From Tabrizicola_A aquatica (GTDB lineage Bacteria > Pseudomonadota > Alphaproteobacteria > Rhodobacterales > Rhodobacteraceae): a DNA stretch of 64,000 nt. Numbering within the stretch: the stretch's first letter is position 1; the number at the start of each line of letters is the position of its first letter. Below the pieces are notes generated by a model. That model searched no databases and was not told the DNA's origin. It worked only from the letters and a program-made list of their open reading frames with translations. The stretch lies in the NCBI GenBank assembly GCA_965194375.1, contig CBDAEL010000010.1. The stretch is one strand, 5' to 3'. This document shows positions 41,459-49,859 of the stretch, one piece after another. A program made the translations under genes and the position numbers.

Positions 41459-42802
41459 TCAATCAGGATAGATGGTATTGGGCAGCCAAAGTGCCAAGTC
41501 CGGCACCACCATGATCAGCGCCAAAGTGGCGACCATGACCAAAACGAAAGGCGTCACGGATTTGTAGATATCGCCCATGGTAATTTCCGGCGGCGCAAAG
41601 GCGCGCATCAGGAACAGGTTATAGCCGAAGGGTGGTGTCAGATAGGCTATCTGGCAGGTTATGGTGTAAAGCACGCCATACCAGATCAGCACCTGATCGG
41701 GCGGTATGCCCAGATCAAGCCGGGCGACGAGCGGCACATAAAGCGGGGCGACGATCACCAGCATGGCCGTGTCGTCCAGGAACATGCCCATCACAAGGAA
41801 GGACAGCTGCATCAGGATCAGGATGGTCCAGGGGCTGAGGCCAAGCTGCTCGGTGAACAACTGGTCAATCGCCTTGACCGCACCCAGCCCATCAAACACC
41901 GCCCCAAAGGCTAAGGCGGCAAGGATCACCCACATGAACATGCAGGAAATCCCCAGCGTGTTGCGGGTGGCGGTTTCGAAGACAGTCCAGTTAAAGCGGC
42001 CCTTCAGCATGGCGGCAGCGACCGTGGTCGCCACCCCGATGACCGAGCTTTCGACAAGGCTGGTCCAGCCATTGATGAAGGGGATCATCATGGCGGCAAA
42101 GATCGCAAAGGGCAAAAGTCCAGATTTCAGGGTGGACATTTTCTCGGCCCAAGTGATCTCGGCGCGTTCTTCGGCCGAGAGCGGCGGCGCGAGATGGGGC
42201 TGCAAGGCACTCCGAATGCCGATGTAGGCGATGAAGAAGGCGGCCATCAGGAGACCCGGGATCACACCCGCCAGCCAAAGTTCCGACACCGGGGCGCGGG
42301 CGATCATGGCGTAAAGCACCAAGACGACCGAAGGCGGAATGAGGATGCCCAGCGACGATCCGGCCTGAATGGTGCCGGTGACCATTTGCTTGTCATAGCC
42401 GCGACGCAACAACTCGGGCAGGGCGATGGTCGATCCAATCGCCATACCCGCGACCGACAGCCCGTTCATGGCAGAGATCAGCACCATCAACAGGATTGTG
42501 CCAATCGCTAACCCGCCGGGGATGCGGCCAAACCAGACATGGAACATGCGGTAAAGATCGTCTGCGAGACGGCTCTCGCTCATCACATAGCCCATGTAGA
42601 CGAACATCGGCAGCGACAGAAGCGGATACCATTTCATCAGCTTCATCGCCGCCGAAAAGCCCATGGTATGCCCGCCCGTGCCCCACAGCGCGATCGAGGC
42701 GACCACGGCGACAAAGCCGATAAGCCCAAAGACCCGCTGCCCCGTCATCATCATGAGGAGCATGGTCGAGAACATCAAAAGCGCGATAAGTTCCTGCGGC
42801 AT
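41459..42802 (-). CDS. dctM: TRAP transporter large permease (DctM)
   Basis: 447 residues with about 11-12 hydrophobic segments. The DctM signatures NGLSVAGMAIGSTIALPELLRRGYDKQMVTGTIQAGSSLGILIPPSVVLVLYAMIA and MGMFLDDTAMLVIVAPLYVPLV are clear. It forms the sodium-driven transport channel together with DctQ. The gene starts directly at the dctQ stop (no gap). The substrate follows from DctP and is not defined by this subunit. Confidence 0.93.
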   Translation of the reverse strand: MPQELIALLMFSTMLLMMMTGQRVFGLIGFVAVVASIALWGTGGHTMGFSAAMKLMKWYPLLSLPMFVYMGYVMSESRLADDLYRMFHVWFGRIPGGLAIGTILLMVLISAMNGLSVAGMAIGSTIALPELLRRGYDKQMVTGTIQAGSSLGILIPPSVVLVLYAMIARAPVSELWLAGVIPGLLMAAFFIAYIGIRSALQPHLAPPLSAEERAEITWAEKMSTLKSGLLPFAIFAAMMIPFINGWTSLVESSVIGVATTVAAAMLKGRFNWTVFETATRNTLGISCMFMWVILAALAFGAVFDGLGAVKAIDQLFTEQLGLSPWTILILMQLSFLVMGMFLDDTAMLVIVAPLYVPLVARLDLGIPPDQVLIWYGVLYTITCQIAYLTPPFGYNLFLMRAFAPPEITMGDIYKSVTPFVLVMVATLALIMVVPDLALWLPNTIYPD

Positions 42803-43360
42803 TTAGAGGTGCACCCCCCGCAGCGTGGCCATGTCGCGGATCAGCGCCGAGAGGGCCTGCAACAGCATGAGCGTGAAGCCCACCAGCATCACCAGCTTGA
42901 TCGGCCAAAGATAAGGTCGCCATGCGGTGGCGCTGCGCTCAAGCCGGCCGATTTCGGGCAAAAGCCCGTCCTCCCAGCGCAGGCCAAGGGAATAGCCAAA
43001 GCTTTCCGCCGCACCCCAGATCATGACACCCAGATAGAAGATGAGCGCAAAGACGGTGAATCCGTCCCAAGCGGCGCGGGTGCGCGGCGACTGCTTGGCA
43101 TAAAAGAGGTCCATCCGCACATGGGCGCCCATCTGCATCGCATAGGGCCCGCCCAAGATGTAATAGGCGACCATGACGAACTGGGCCATCTCTAGCGTCC
43201 AGAGCGAGGGGTTGAAGAAGGTCTTGGAGATCGACGACCACATCAAGACCGCCATCAGCGCGAAGAGCAGATACATCGCAAAGCGCCCGACGCCGTAATT
43301 CATCCGGTCAACCAGCCGGACAAAACCGATCAGCGGTTGGGGAAAGGTCGCGGCGGTCAT
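42803..43360 (-). CDS. dctQ: TRAP transporter small permease (DctQ)
   Basis: 185 residues with four hydrophobic segments, typical of DctQ: YLLFALMAVLMWSSISKTFFNPSLWTLEMAQFVMVAYYILGGPYAMQMGAHVRMDLFY. The motif GAHVRMDLFY matches the family consensus (xHVxVDxL). It overlaps the end of the N-formylglutamate amidohydrolase gene by four bases and abuts dctM, so the three are one transcript. Confidence 0.9.
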   Translation of the reverse strand: MTAATFPQPLIGFVRLVDRMNYGVGRFAMYLLFALMAVLMWSSISKTFFNPSLWTLEMAQFVMVAYYILGGPYAMQMGAHVRMDLFYAKQSPRTRAAWDGFTVFALIFYLGVMIWGAAESFGYSLGLRWEDGLLPEIGRLERSATAWRPYLWPIKLVMLVGFTLMLLQALSALIRDMATLRGVHL

Positions 43361-44133
43361 GCGGCGGCCTTTGCGGCGTGCAAGGCGGCGGCGAGGACGG
43401 GGGCGAGCCTGTCGGCCATCGCGGCCTCGGCCTGCGGGTCTGCGATCAGGTCGTTGCGGATTTCCAGCATGGCGTTTTGCAGGCCATAGGGTGTCGCATG
43501 AAGGCGCAGGGTGTGTGTGACGTCATCGGCGGCGGAATAGGGTTCATTGAGCTGTGCGTTCAGCCCGGTCTGCGGGCTGGCGGCAAGAATCGAGCGCGCG
43601 AGCGTGGGATCGGCGTCATGGATGATGCCAAATTCGACTGCGCGCGGGCGGCCGTGAAAGACCGGGGTGAACGAGTGGATCGTCACGATCACCGGGCGGC
43701 GACACAGCGCGATGCGTGCCGCGATCAGACTGTGCAGGCCGTTGGCCCAAGGCAGGTAGACCGCTTGGGTGCGCGCCAGTCGCTCGGCCGCGGAAATGGC
43801 GGCATTGCCGGGGATGTCATGAACCTCGGAGCGGGTGGGCATGGCGCCGGGCATGTCCGGCGCACGGTTGCAGTCATAGATCAGACGGCTGACCGGGGCA
43901 TGGATCAGCGTGGCATCCAGCCGCTGCGCAAGCCCGCGCGCCAGACCCAGCGCGCCGGGGTCCCAAGCGATATGGGCGCGGGTTTGGTCAGGCGAAAGGC
44001 CCAAATTGCCCCAGGGCGCGGGCAATGCGTTAGAGGCATGTTCGCAGACCAATAGGACCGGGCTTTGCCCGGTTTCATTTTCGATCACTGGCAGGAACGG
44101 GCCTGCCTTGTCTGATCTGACCTCTGCCCGCAT
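43357..44133 (-). CDS. N-formylglutamate amidohydrolase family protein
   Basis: 258 residues. Family motifs: LLVCEHASNALPAPWGNLGL, HIAWDPGALGLARGLAQRLDATLIHAPVSRLIYDCNRAP, and VTIHSFTPVFHGRPRAVEFGIIHD. In histidine catabolism HutG releases formate from N-formylglutamate; many relatives hydrolyse other N-substituted or gamma-substituted glutamates. No hut genes are near, while a gamma-glutamyl ligase-like gene is in the same array, so the substrate may be a glutamyl amide. This is inference. Confidence 0.83.
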   Translation of the reverse strand: MRAEVRSDKAGPFLPVIENETGQSPVLLVCEHASNALPAPWGNLGLSPDQTRAHIAWDPGALGLARGLAQRLDATLIHAPVSRLIYDCNRAPDMPGAMPTRSEVHDIPGNAAISAAERLARTQAVYLPWANGLHSLIAARIALCRRPVIVTIHSFTPVFHGRPRAVEFGIIHDADPTLARSILAASPQTGLNAQLNEPYSAADDVTHTLRLHATPYGLQNAMLEIRNDLIADPQAEAAMADRLAPVLAAALHAAKAAA

Positions 44134-44207
44134 TTTCGCGAGTCATCTCCCTGTGATGACGAAAAGCGTCCTTCACGCCGCCCCCACCTGTCAAGAATGT
44201 TTCTTTT

Positions 44208-44234
44208 GAAAATTTCCTGTTACGATTGTTACAG
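44208..44234. promoter_or_regulatory. Candidate RpiR operators in the divergent promoter region
   Basis: GAAAATTTC (44208-44216) is a perfect palindrome. The next 18 bases, CTGTTACGATTGTTACAG (44217-44234), are almost symmetric. They lie between the divergent RpiR-type gene and the amidohydrolase/TRAP genes, right ahead of the regulator's GGAGG. The placement suits control of both directions. Confidence 0.4.
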
Positions 44235-44247
44235 AATGGAGGATCCG

Positions 44248-45114
44248 ATGCCGCTGACACAGCCCATGGACGAAGAGTTGCGCTTGGCCTTGCCCGACCT
44301 GACCCGGGCAGAGCGGCAACTGGCCAGCCATATTCTGACGCATTATCCTGTGGCGGCCCTTGGCTCGATCACCGCTTTGGCCAAGGCGGGGGGGGTGTCC
44401 TCGCCTACGGTGGTGCGGCTGGTGCAAAAGTTGGGATATCAGGGGTATTCCGACTTTCAGCGCGCGCTTCGGGGGCAGGTGGAGGCGATGCTCGTCTCGC
44501 CCTTGGTCAAGCAATCGCGGGCAGGGGGGGCCATGAAGGGCCATCTCATGACCCGCTTTGCCGGGGCGGTGGCCGAGAACCTGCAAGCGACGCTGGCGCA
44601 GATTGATCCGGGCGAGTTTGATGCGGCGGCGGCGCTTTTGGCCGACCCGTCGCGGCGGATATTTGCGATGGGCGGGCGCATCACCCATGCGATTGCCGAT
44701 TACTTCGTCACCTTGATGAAGGTGATCCGGCCTGAGGTCTTGCTGATGTCGGATATGTCAAACGCTTGGCCGCCCGCGCTGTTGGACATGAAGCCGGGCG
44801 ATGTGCTTTTGGTGTTCGACATCCGGCGTTATGAAAACGCGGTGTTGCAGGTGGCCGAAGTGGCGCGCGAACAAGGCGCGGAGATCGTGCTGATCACCGA
44901 CCGCTGGGTGTCACCGGCCGCCGCCCATGCGCGCCATGTGCTGCCCTGCCATATCGAGGCGCCCTCGGCTTGGGACAGCAACGCAACGCTTTTGGTGCTG
45001 GTCGAGACGCTGTTGGCGGCGGTGCAGGGGCTGACATGGGAGGTCACCGAGGCGCGGATGAAGCGGTTGGAGGACCTTTACACCCGCACACGGCTGTTCC
45101 GGCGCTATCGCTGA
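44248..45114 (+). CDS. MurR/RpiR family transcriptional regulator
   Basis: 288 residues from ATG 44248, with GGAGG five bases before it; in-frame starts at 44236 and 44197 are weaker. The N-terminal HTH_6 domain is LTRAERQLASHILTHYPVAALGSITALAKAGGVSSPTVVRLVQKLGYQGYSDFQRAL. The C-terminal SIS domain (IFAMGGRITHAIADYFVTLMK...GDVLLVFDIRRYENAVLQVAEVAREQGAEIVLITDR) binds a phosphosugar or related ligand. It is divergent from the amidohydrolase/TRAP array and is its likely regulator. Confidence 0.88.
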   Translation: MPLTQPMDEELRLALPDLTRAERQLASHILTHYPVAALGSITALAKAGGVSSPTVVRLVQKLGYQGYSDFQRALRGQVEAMLVSPLVKQSRAGGAMKGHLMTRFAGAVAENLQATLAQIDPGEFDAAAALLADPSRRIFAMGGRITHAIADYFVTLMKVIRPEVLLMSDMSNAWPPALLDMKPGDVLLVFDIRRYENAVLQVAEVAREQGAEIVLITDRWVSPAAAHARHVLPCHIEAPSAWDSNATLLVLVETLLAAVQGLTWEVTEARMKRLEDLYTRTRLFRRYR

Positions 45115-45136
45115 GGTGCTGTGCCCTTGGCAACCC

Positions 45137-45161
45137 CCGGGGGGACTTCGCGTCCCCCCGG
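45137..45161. terminator. Bidirectional hairpin between rpiR-like and EamA genes
   Basis: CCGGGGGGAC-TTCGC-GTCCCCCCGG is a perfect 10-bp stem between two convergent genes, with a TTCG-containing loop. A GAGTATTT repeat element (45171-45194) follows and runs up to the stop codon of the transporter gene. Confidence 0.75.
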
Positions 45162-45170
45162 ACCCCCCTG

Positions 45171-45194
45171 CGGAGTATTTCGGCCAAGATGAAA
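45171..45194 (+). repeat. GAGTATTT-type intergenic repeat
   Basis: CGGAGTATTTCGGCCAAGAT followed by GAAA matches the elements at 23222-23250 and 53391-53412. It abuts the stop codon of the EamA gene. Confidence 0.75.
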
Positions 45195-45195
45195 A

Positions 45196-46077
45196 TCAGC
45201 CCTGTGATGCAGCAGCCTGACGACGCGCGCCCATCACGGCATTGCCCATGACGGCCGCCAGCACCATGGCGCCGCCGAGAAGGGTGGCCGAAGAGGCGGT
45301 TTCGCCAAGGAGGAGCCAGACCCAGATCGGGGCGAGGATGTTTTCGATCGAGGACATCAGCGTGAGCTCGGCAGTGGGCAGCGCCTTGGAGCCGTAGGTG
45401 TAAAGCATCATGCCGCCCGTCAGCACCACCGCGCCAAGCGCCATGGAGACGGCGATGTCATGGGGGTTGGCGGCGACGGTCTGGCCGAGCATGGGGGCAA
45501 GCCCAAAGGCCGCGATCATCGACAGGATGCCGCCCATCAGCACGATGGGCAGGCTGTCCTCGACATGGCCCCAGCGTAACGAGACTGAGAATACTGCAAA
45601 GCCCGCCGCCGAAATCAGCGCGGCGATGTTGCCGTCCATCCGTCCGCCCTCAATGCCGCCGCCGATCATCACGAAGATGCCCGCCCCGGCCAGGCCCATG
45701 GCGACCCAGGTGGTCATCGGCACGCGTTCGCCCAAGGCGAGCCAGCCGAGGAGGGCGGCGAAGAAGGGGGCGGCGGAGTACAGGAACACGGCATTGGCCA
45801 CGGTGGTGGCTTGCAGCGCGTAAAGGGCGCCTGCATAGGCCGCGACCAGCCCCATGGCACCGACAAGGCCCGGCAGGCCCATGGCGCGCATGCTGGCCAG
45901 CACGCGCCCGCCCGTGCGCCAGTGCAGGAAGGCCCAGAGCACCGGCAAGAGCCCGGCTGAGCGCCAGAACATCACCGAGGCGGCTCCGGCCTCTTCGATC
46001 TGACGCACGACAAGGCCGATGGTGGACCACAAGATCCCCGCGCCCAAAACCAGCGCCACGCCTTTGCCATATGTCAT
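45196..46077 (-). CDS. EamA/DMT family transporter
   Basis: 293 residues, ten hydrophobic helices arranged as two EamA repeats (about 6-135 and 150-285). Signatures include SVMFWRSAGLLPVLWAF, YAGALYALQATTVANAVFLYSAAPFFAALLGWLALGERVP and TAELTLMSSIENILAPIWVWLLLGE. It moves small metabolites such as amino acids or amines, usually outward. The direction and solute are unknown. It lies 62 bases downstream of the start-proximal end of the amidase gene on the same strand. Confidence 0.88.
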   Translation of the reverse strand: MTYGKGVALVLGAGILWSTIGLVVRQIEEAGAASVMFWRSAGLLPVLWAFLHWRTGGRVLASMRAMGLPGLVGAMGLVAAYAGALYALQATTVANAVFLYSAAPFFAALLGWLALGERVPMTTWVAMGLAGAGIFVMIGGGIEGGRMDGNIAALISAAGFAVFSVSLRWGHVEDSLPIVLMGGILSMIAAFGLAPMLGQTVAANPHDIAVSMALGAVVLTGGMMLYTYGSKALPTAELTLMSSIENILAPIWVWLLLGETASSATLLGGAMVLAAVMGNAVMGARRQAAASQG

Positions 46078-46139
46078 CGGTCTCTCCCTTTGCGGTAGAA
46101 GGCGGCGGTTGGGTCAGGGGGTCTGTTCTGATTGCGACC

Positions 46140-47519
46140 TTAGAGGGCGGGGATGGGGTGGGGGCTGAGATGTTCGCCTGCCGCAAGCAGCAGGTCTTCG
46201 CGGAACTGATCGGCGATGAGTTGCACGCCGACCGGTGCGGTGCCGTGGCGCCCGGTGGTGACGGTCAGCCCCGGCAGGCCCATGAAGGGCGTGGCGATCA
46301 GCGGCATCTGGGCCTGCAGGACGGCGTCGAAATCGGCCTCTGACGCCACATCACGATGATCGGCGAAGGGCAATTCGCCCGAGACAGGGCAGAGGACCAA
46401 GGGCCAATCCGCCAGAAAGCTGCGCCAAAGCCGGGTGAGGCGCGCGCGAGATTTAAGCGTGTCCATCAACCCGTGCAGGTCGATCTCGGGGCAATGGCGC
46501 GTCATCTGGGCATAGACGAAGTTGGCGTCGGGGTCGTTTTCGGCGTGGAGCCCGGCAAGATTGGAATGACGGAACTCGGCCATCCAGAGGCGCAGTTGCA
46601 GGGCCATCGCCTCGCGCCATGGCGGGGTTTGCACGGGCTCCACCTGATAGCCCGCCGCGCGCAGGGCCTCGGCCGCGGCGCGGAGCGCGGCGCGGACTGG
46701 TTCGGCCACGGGCATGCCATCCGGGGCTTCGACATAGGCCACGCGTTTGGGGACGGGGGGGCCTTGCAGCGGCATCGGTTGATACCATGGATCGCGCGGG
46801 TCTGGAGCCGCCATCGCGGCGAGCGCCAGCGCCAGATCGGGGATGGAGCGGGCCAAGGGGCCGGAGACGGCCATGAGTTGCCCGCCGATCAGCCGGTCGC
46901 CGCCCGAGGGGTTGAAGCCCGGCACGCGGCCCAAGGAGGGGCGCAACCCATGTACGCCGCAGGCATAGGCGGGGTAGCGGACGGACCCTGCGATATCGGT
47001 GCCATGCGCGATGGCCCCCATACCGGTGGCCACGGCGGAGCCTGCGCCGCCAGAGGACCCGCCGGGGGTGAGGCCCGCGTCATGCGGGTTTTTCGTGGCC
47101 CCATGCAGGCGGTTGCGGGTGAACCAGCGCAGCGAAAAGGCCGGAGTATTGGTGCGCCCCACAATCACCGCGCCTGCCCGGCGCAGGTTGGCGATGACCG
47201 GGCTATCTTTGGCGGCGATCAGGTCTTTCTGGCTGACAAGGCCATTGGTCGTGGCGTGGCCGGTCTGGTCGACGTTCACCTTGATCGTGATCGGGACGCC
47301 GGCGAGGGGGCCGGGGGACTCGCCTCGGCGCAAGGCCGCGTCGATCGTATCGGCGGCGGCGAGCGCCTCATCGGGCATGTGCTGCACGATGGCGTTCAGT
47401 GTGGGGTTCTGCGCGTCGATCCGGGACAGGGTGGCGGTGGTCACCTCGCGCGCGGACACGTCGCGCCGGGCGATCAGGGCGGTGATGTCAGAGGCGGTCA
47501 GGGTGGCAAGATCGGTCAT
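46140..47519 (-). CDS. Amidase (amidase signature family)
   Basis: 459 residues from ATG 47519. The Ser-cisSer-Lys triad is K80 in GVPITIKVNVD, S155 in TPGGSSGGAGSAVATG and S179 in HGTDIAGSVRYPA. The C-terminal LIATPFMGLPGLTVTTG is typical. It hydrolyses a carboxamide to acid and ammonia; it resembles annotated indole-acetamide/aryl-amide amidases but the substrate is not fixed. It starts one base after the stop of the GhrA-like gene, so they are co-transcribed. Confidence 0.88.
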   Translation of the reverse strand: MTDLATLTASDITALIARRDVSAREVTTATLSRIDAQNPTLNAIVQHMPDEALAAADTIDAALRRGESPGPLAGVPITIKVNVDQTGHATTNGLVSQKDLIAAKDSPVIANLRRAGAVIVGRTNTPAFSLRWFTRNRLHGATKNPHDAGLTPGGSSGGAGSAVATGMGAIAHGTDIAGSVRYPAYACGVHGLRPSLGRVPGFNPSGGDRLIGGQLMAVSGPLARSIPDLALALAAMAAPDPRDPWYQPMPLQGPPVPKRVAYVEAPDGMPVAEPVRAALRAAAEALRAAGYQVEPVQTPPWREAMALQLRLWMAEFRHSNLAGLHAENDPDANFVYAQMTRHCPEIDLHGLMDTLKSRARLTRLWRSFLADWPLVLCPVSGELPFADHRDVASEADFDAVLQAQMPLIATPFMGLPGLTVTTGRHGTAPVGVQLIADQFREDLLLAAGEHLSPHPIPAL

Positions 47520-47520
47520 G

Positions 47521-48462
47521 TCAGTACCCCCGCGTGCGGTCAACAAGGTTGAGGAAAGGTGCACCTGCCTCGCCGCGCCGGATGTTTTCAGCGATGACCT
47601 CAGAGGAGGTGTCGGGGCGGGTGTCGGCGGCGATATGGGGGGTGACGGTGACGCGGGGGTGGGCCCAGAACGGGTGGTCCTGCGGCAGGGGCTCGATCCG
47701 GAACACATCCAGCGTGGCGTGGCCGATCTGGCCGCCGTCGAGGGCGGCGAGCAGGGCCTCATCGTCGATCAGCGCACCGCGCCCGGGGTTCAAGATCACC
47801 GCGCCGGGTTTGGTCCAGCCTAAGGTTTCGGCGTTGAGGGTGTTTTCGGTCTCGGGCGTGCGCGGCAGGAGGGTGACAATCAGATCGGCATCCTGAAGCG
47901 CGGCCTTGAGCCCGTCGCGGCCATGATGGGTGACGATGCCGGGCAAGGATTTCGGGGCGCGAGACCAGCCTTCAACCGTGAAATGCAAGGCTTGCAGGGC
48001 GCGGGCGCAGGCCTCGCCCAAGGCGCCGATGCCCAGCATGGCGACCTTGCGGTCACGCGCCAAGGGTGGGCAATCGGGGTTCCAAACGCGGTTTGGGTTG
48101 ACGATATAGCTGTCGAGCCCGAGGTGATGGCGCAAGGCATGGCCCAGCACCCATTCAACCATGCCCATGGTCAGCGCGGGGTCGACCATGCGGCACAGGG
48201 GCTGGGTCAGGGTGGCATTGCCCACAATCCGTTCCACCCCGGCCCAGAGGCTGAGCACGGCCTTGCAGCGGGTGTAGGGGGTGAAATCTTGCAAGGTCGA
48301 AGAGGGGGCGTAGACGATGTAATCAACGCTCTCGGGGGCGGCCTCTTGCACCAGTTGGGCGGTGATGCCCGCGTCGGCCAGCGCGGTTTCCAAGGGCGCG
48401 CGATAGCGGTCCCAGTTGTCAGGGCCGGCGGCCATGAGGATGGTGATGGGGGCGTTCGTCAT
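47521..48462 (-). CDS. ghrA: Glyoxylate/hydroxypyruvate reductase A (GhrA-type)
   Basis: 313 residues. NAD(P)-binding GIGALGEACARALQALHFTVEGWSR; catalytic Arg in ILNPGRGALIDDEAL, Glu near VFRIEPLPQDHPFWAHP and His in VTPHIAADTRP. The fold and spacing match GhrA, which reduces glyoxylate and hydroxypyruvate with NADPH. A second 2-hydroxyacid dehydrogenase of another subgroup lies at 33331. First gene of the ghrA-amidase-EamA run. Confidence 0.85.
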   Translation of the reverse strand: MTNAPITILMAAGPDNWDRYRAPLETALADAGITAQLVQEAAPESVDYIVYAPSSTLQDFTPYTRCKAVLSLWAGVERIVGNATLTQPLCRMVDPALTMGMVEWVLGHALRHHLGLDSYIVNPNRVWNPDCPPLARDRKVAMLGIGALGEACARALQALHFTVEGWSRAPKSLPGIVTHHGRDGLKAALQDADLIVTLLPRTPETENTLNAETLGWTKPGAVILNPGRGALIDDEALLAALDGGQIGHATLDVFRIEPLPQDHPFWAHPRVTVTPHIAADTRPDTSSEVIAENIRRGEAGAPFLNLVDRTRGY

Positions 48463-48705
48463 GGTGGGCTCCTGCGCTGTGGCGCAAGAATGCCGGGGGG
48501 GCGGGCAAAGGCAAGGCGGAAAATGCGGGGCGGAAAATGCAAAGCGCGTGGCCCGCGTTTGTCTGACTGAAGGTATAGGTCCGTGCCGCTATTGGAGAGG
48601 CTGTGCTTTTTGGTCAGGGCGTTCGGCGCAATACTGACCGAAATGGCTTCCCAACCCGCCAACTCGTTCATCATTTTGGCCGCCGCATTCCTGCGGCGTG
48701 CCCGC
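48463..48705. other. Intergenic region with a possible rodA terminator
   Basis: Apart from the ghrA promoter side, the only structure seen is CGCCGCA-TTCC-TGCGGCG at 48681-48698, a 7-bp stem just past the rodA stop. No gene is supported. Confidence 0.5.
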
Positions 48706-49845
48706 CTAGCGCAGCCTGTGCACAATCGCGCTTTGGACCAGTCCAAAGGACAGCATGATCACCAAAGTGGCCGACCCGCCATAGCTGAGCAGCGGCAAGG
48801 GAACCCCGACAACCGGGGCCATGCCCATCACCATGGCCAGGTTGATCGCCAGATACAAAAAGAAGTTCACCGCCACGCCGATGATGATGAGTTGGCTAAA
48901 CCGGTCGCGGTTCTGGATAGCAGCGACAATAAGGAACATCAGGATCAGCGCATAAAGCACTAACAGCGAAAAGGCGCCGATAAAGCCAAACTCCTCGGCC
49001 AAGGTGGTGAAGATGAAATCGGTGTGCTTTTCAGGCAGAAAGTTCAGCCGGCTTTGGGTGCCCTGCATAAAGCCCTTGCCCGCCCAGCCCCCCGACCCCA
49101 GCGCGATCTTGGCTTGGATGATGTTATAGCCCGCGCCGAGCGGGTCTGCCGAAGGGTTCAGGAAGGTGTCGATCCGGGTGTACTGGTAGTTGTGCAACAA
49201 TTGCCAAGGCGTGCCGCGGGTCAGAAACACCGCCGCCACCGCCGCGCCCCCAAGCGCCAGCACGCCGCCGAAATACCACAGGCTGACGCCGGCGGCGAAC
49301 ATGACCGCAGCGCCCACCACCAACAGCATGATCGAGGTCCCAAGGTTGGGCTGCATCAAGACAAGTACGGTCGGCGCCACGATCAGCGCCACCGGGATCA
49401 GCACCCACAGAGGGCGCGAGATCTTCTTGTCATCCAGCATATCGTAATAGCTCGCCAAGGCCATCACCAGCGTGACCTTCATCAGCTCAGACGGTTGTAG
49501 CCGCATGAAGCCAAGGTCGATCCAGCGCTGTGCGCCCATGCCGACAGCCCCAAAAAACTCGACCGCCAAAAGCAAAAGCATCGACACGCCGTAAGCAAAG
49601 CCCGACATGGATCGCCAAAACCAGATGGGGGTGAAGGCGACGATAAACATGACCACAAGGCCAAGGACATAGCGTTTCATCTGCGGCTCGGCCCAGACGT
49701 CGATCCGGCCGCCTGCGATGGAGTAAAGCATCAGCCAGCCAATTGCGGCCACCGCCGTGACCACCAGCACCAGCGCCCAGTTGAGCGCCAGCACCTTGCC
49801 AAAGCCCGTGGGTGCCGTCTTGACGCGGTATTCCAGAAAGCTCAT
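48706..49845 (-). CDS. rodA: Rod-shape peptidoglycan glycosyltransferase RodA
   Basis: 379 residues with about ten hydrophobic segments. SEDS family motifs: MRLQPSELMKVTLVMALASYYD, LNFLPEKHTDFIFTTLAEEFGFIG and GMAPVVGVPLPLLSYGGSATL. It polymerises lipid II in the elongasome together with PBP2. It is the last gene of the mre block, 14 bases after the mrdA stop. Confidence 0.95.
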   Translation of the reverse strand: MSFLEYRVKTAPTGFGKVLALNWALVLVVTAVAAIGWLMLYSIAGGRIDVWAEPQMKRYVLGLVVMFIVAFTPIWFWRSMSGFAYGVSMLLLLAVEFFGAVGMGAQRWIDLGFMRLQPSELMKVTLVMALASYYDMLDDKKISRPLWVLIPVALIVAPTVLVLMQPNLGTSIMLLVVGAAVMFAAGVSLWYFGGVLALGGAAVAAVFLTRGTPWQLLHNYQYTRIDTFLNPSADPLGAGYNIIQAKIALGSGGWAGKGFMQGTQSRLNFLPEKHTDFIFTTLAEEFGFIGAFSLLVLYALILMFLIVAAIQNRDRFSQLIIIGVAVNFFLYLAINLAMVMGMAPVVGVPLPLLSYGGSATLVIMLSFGLVQSAIVHRLR

Positions 49846-49859
49846 CCGCGCGGCCCCCG

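Noticed and set aside
43357..44133. hutG of a histidine-use operon
   Set aside because: No hutH, hutU, hutI or hutF genes are present nearby; the gene is coupled to TRAP permease genes.
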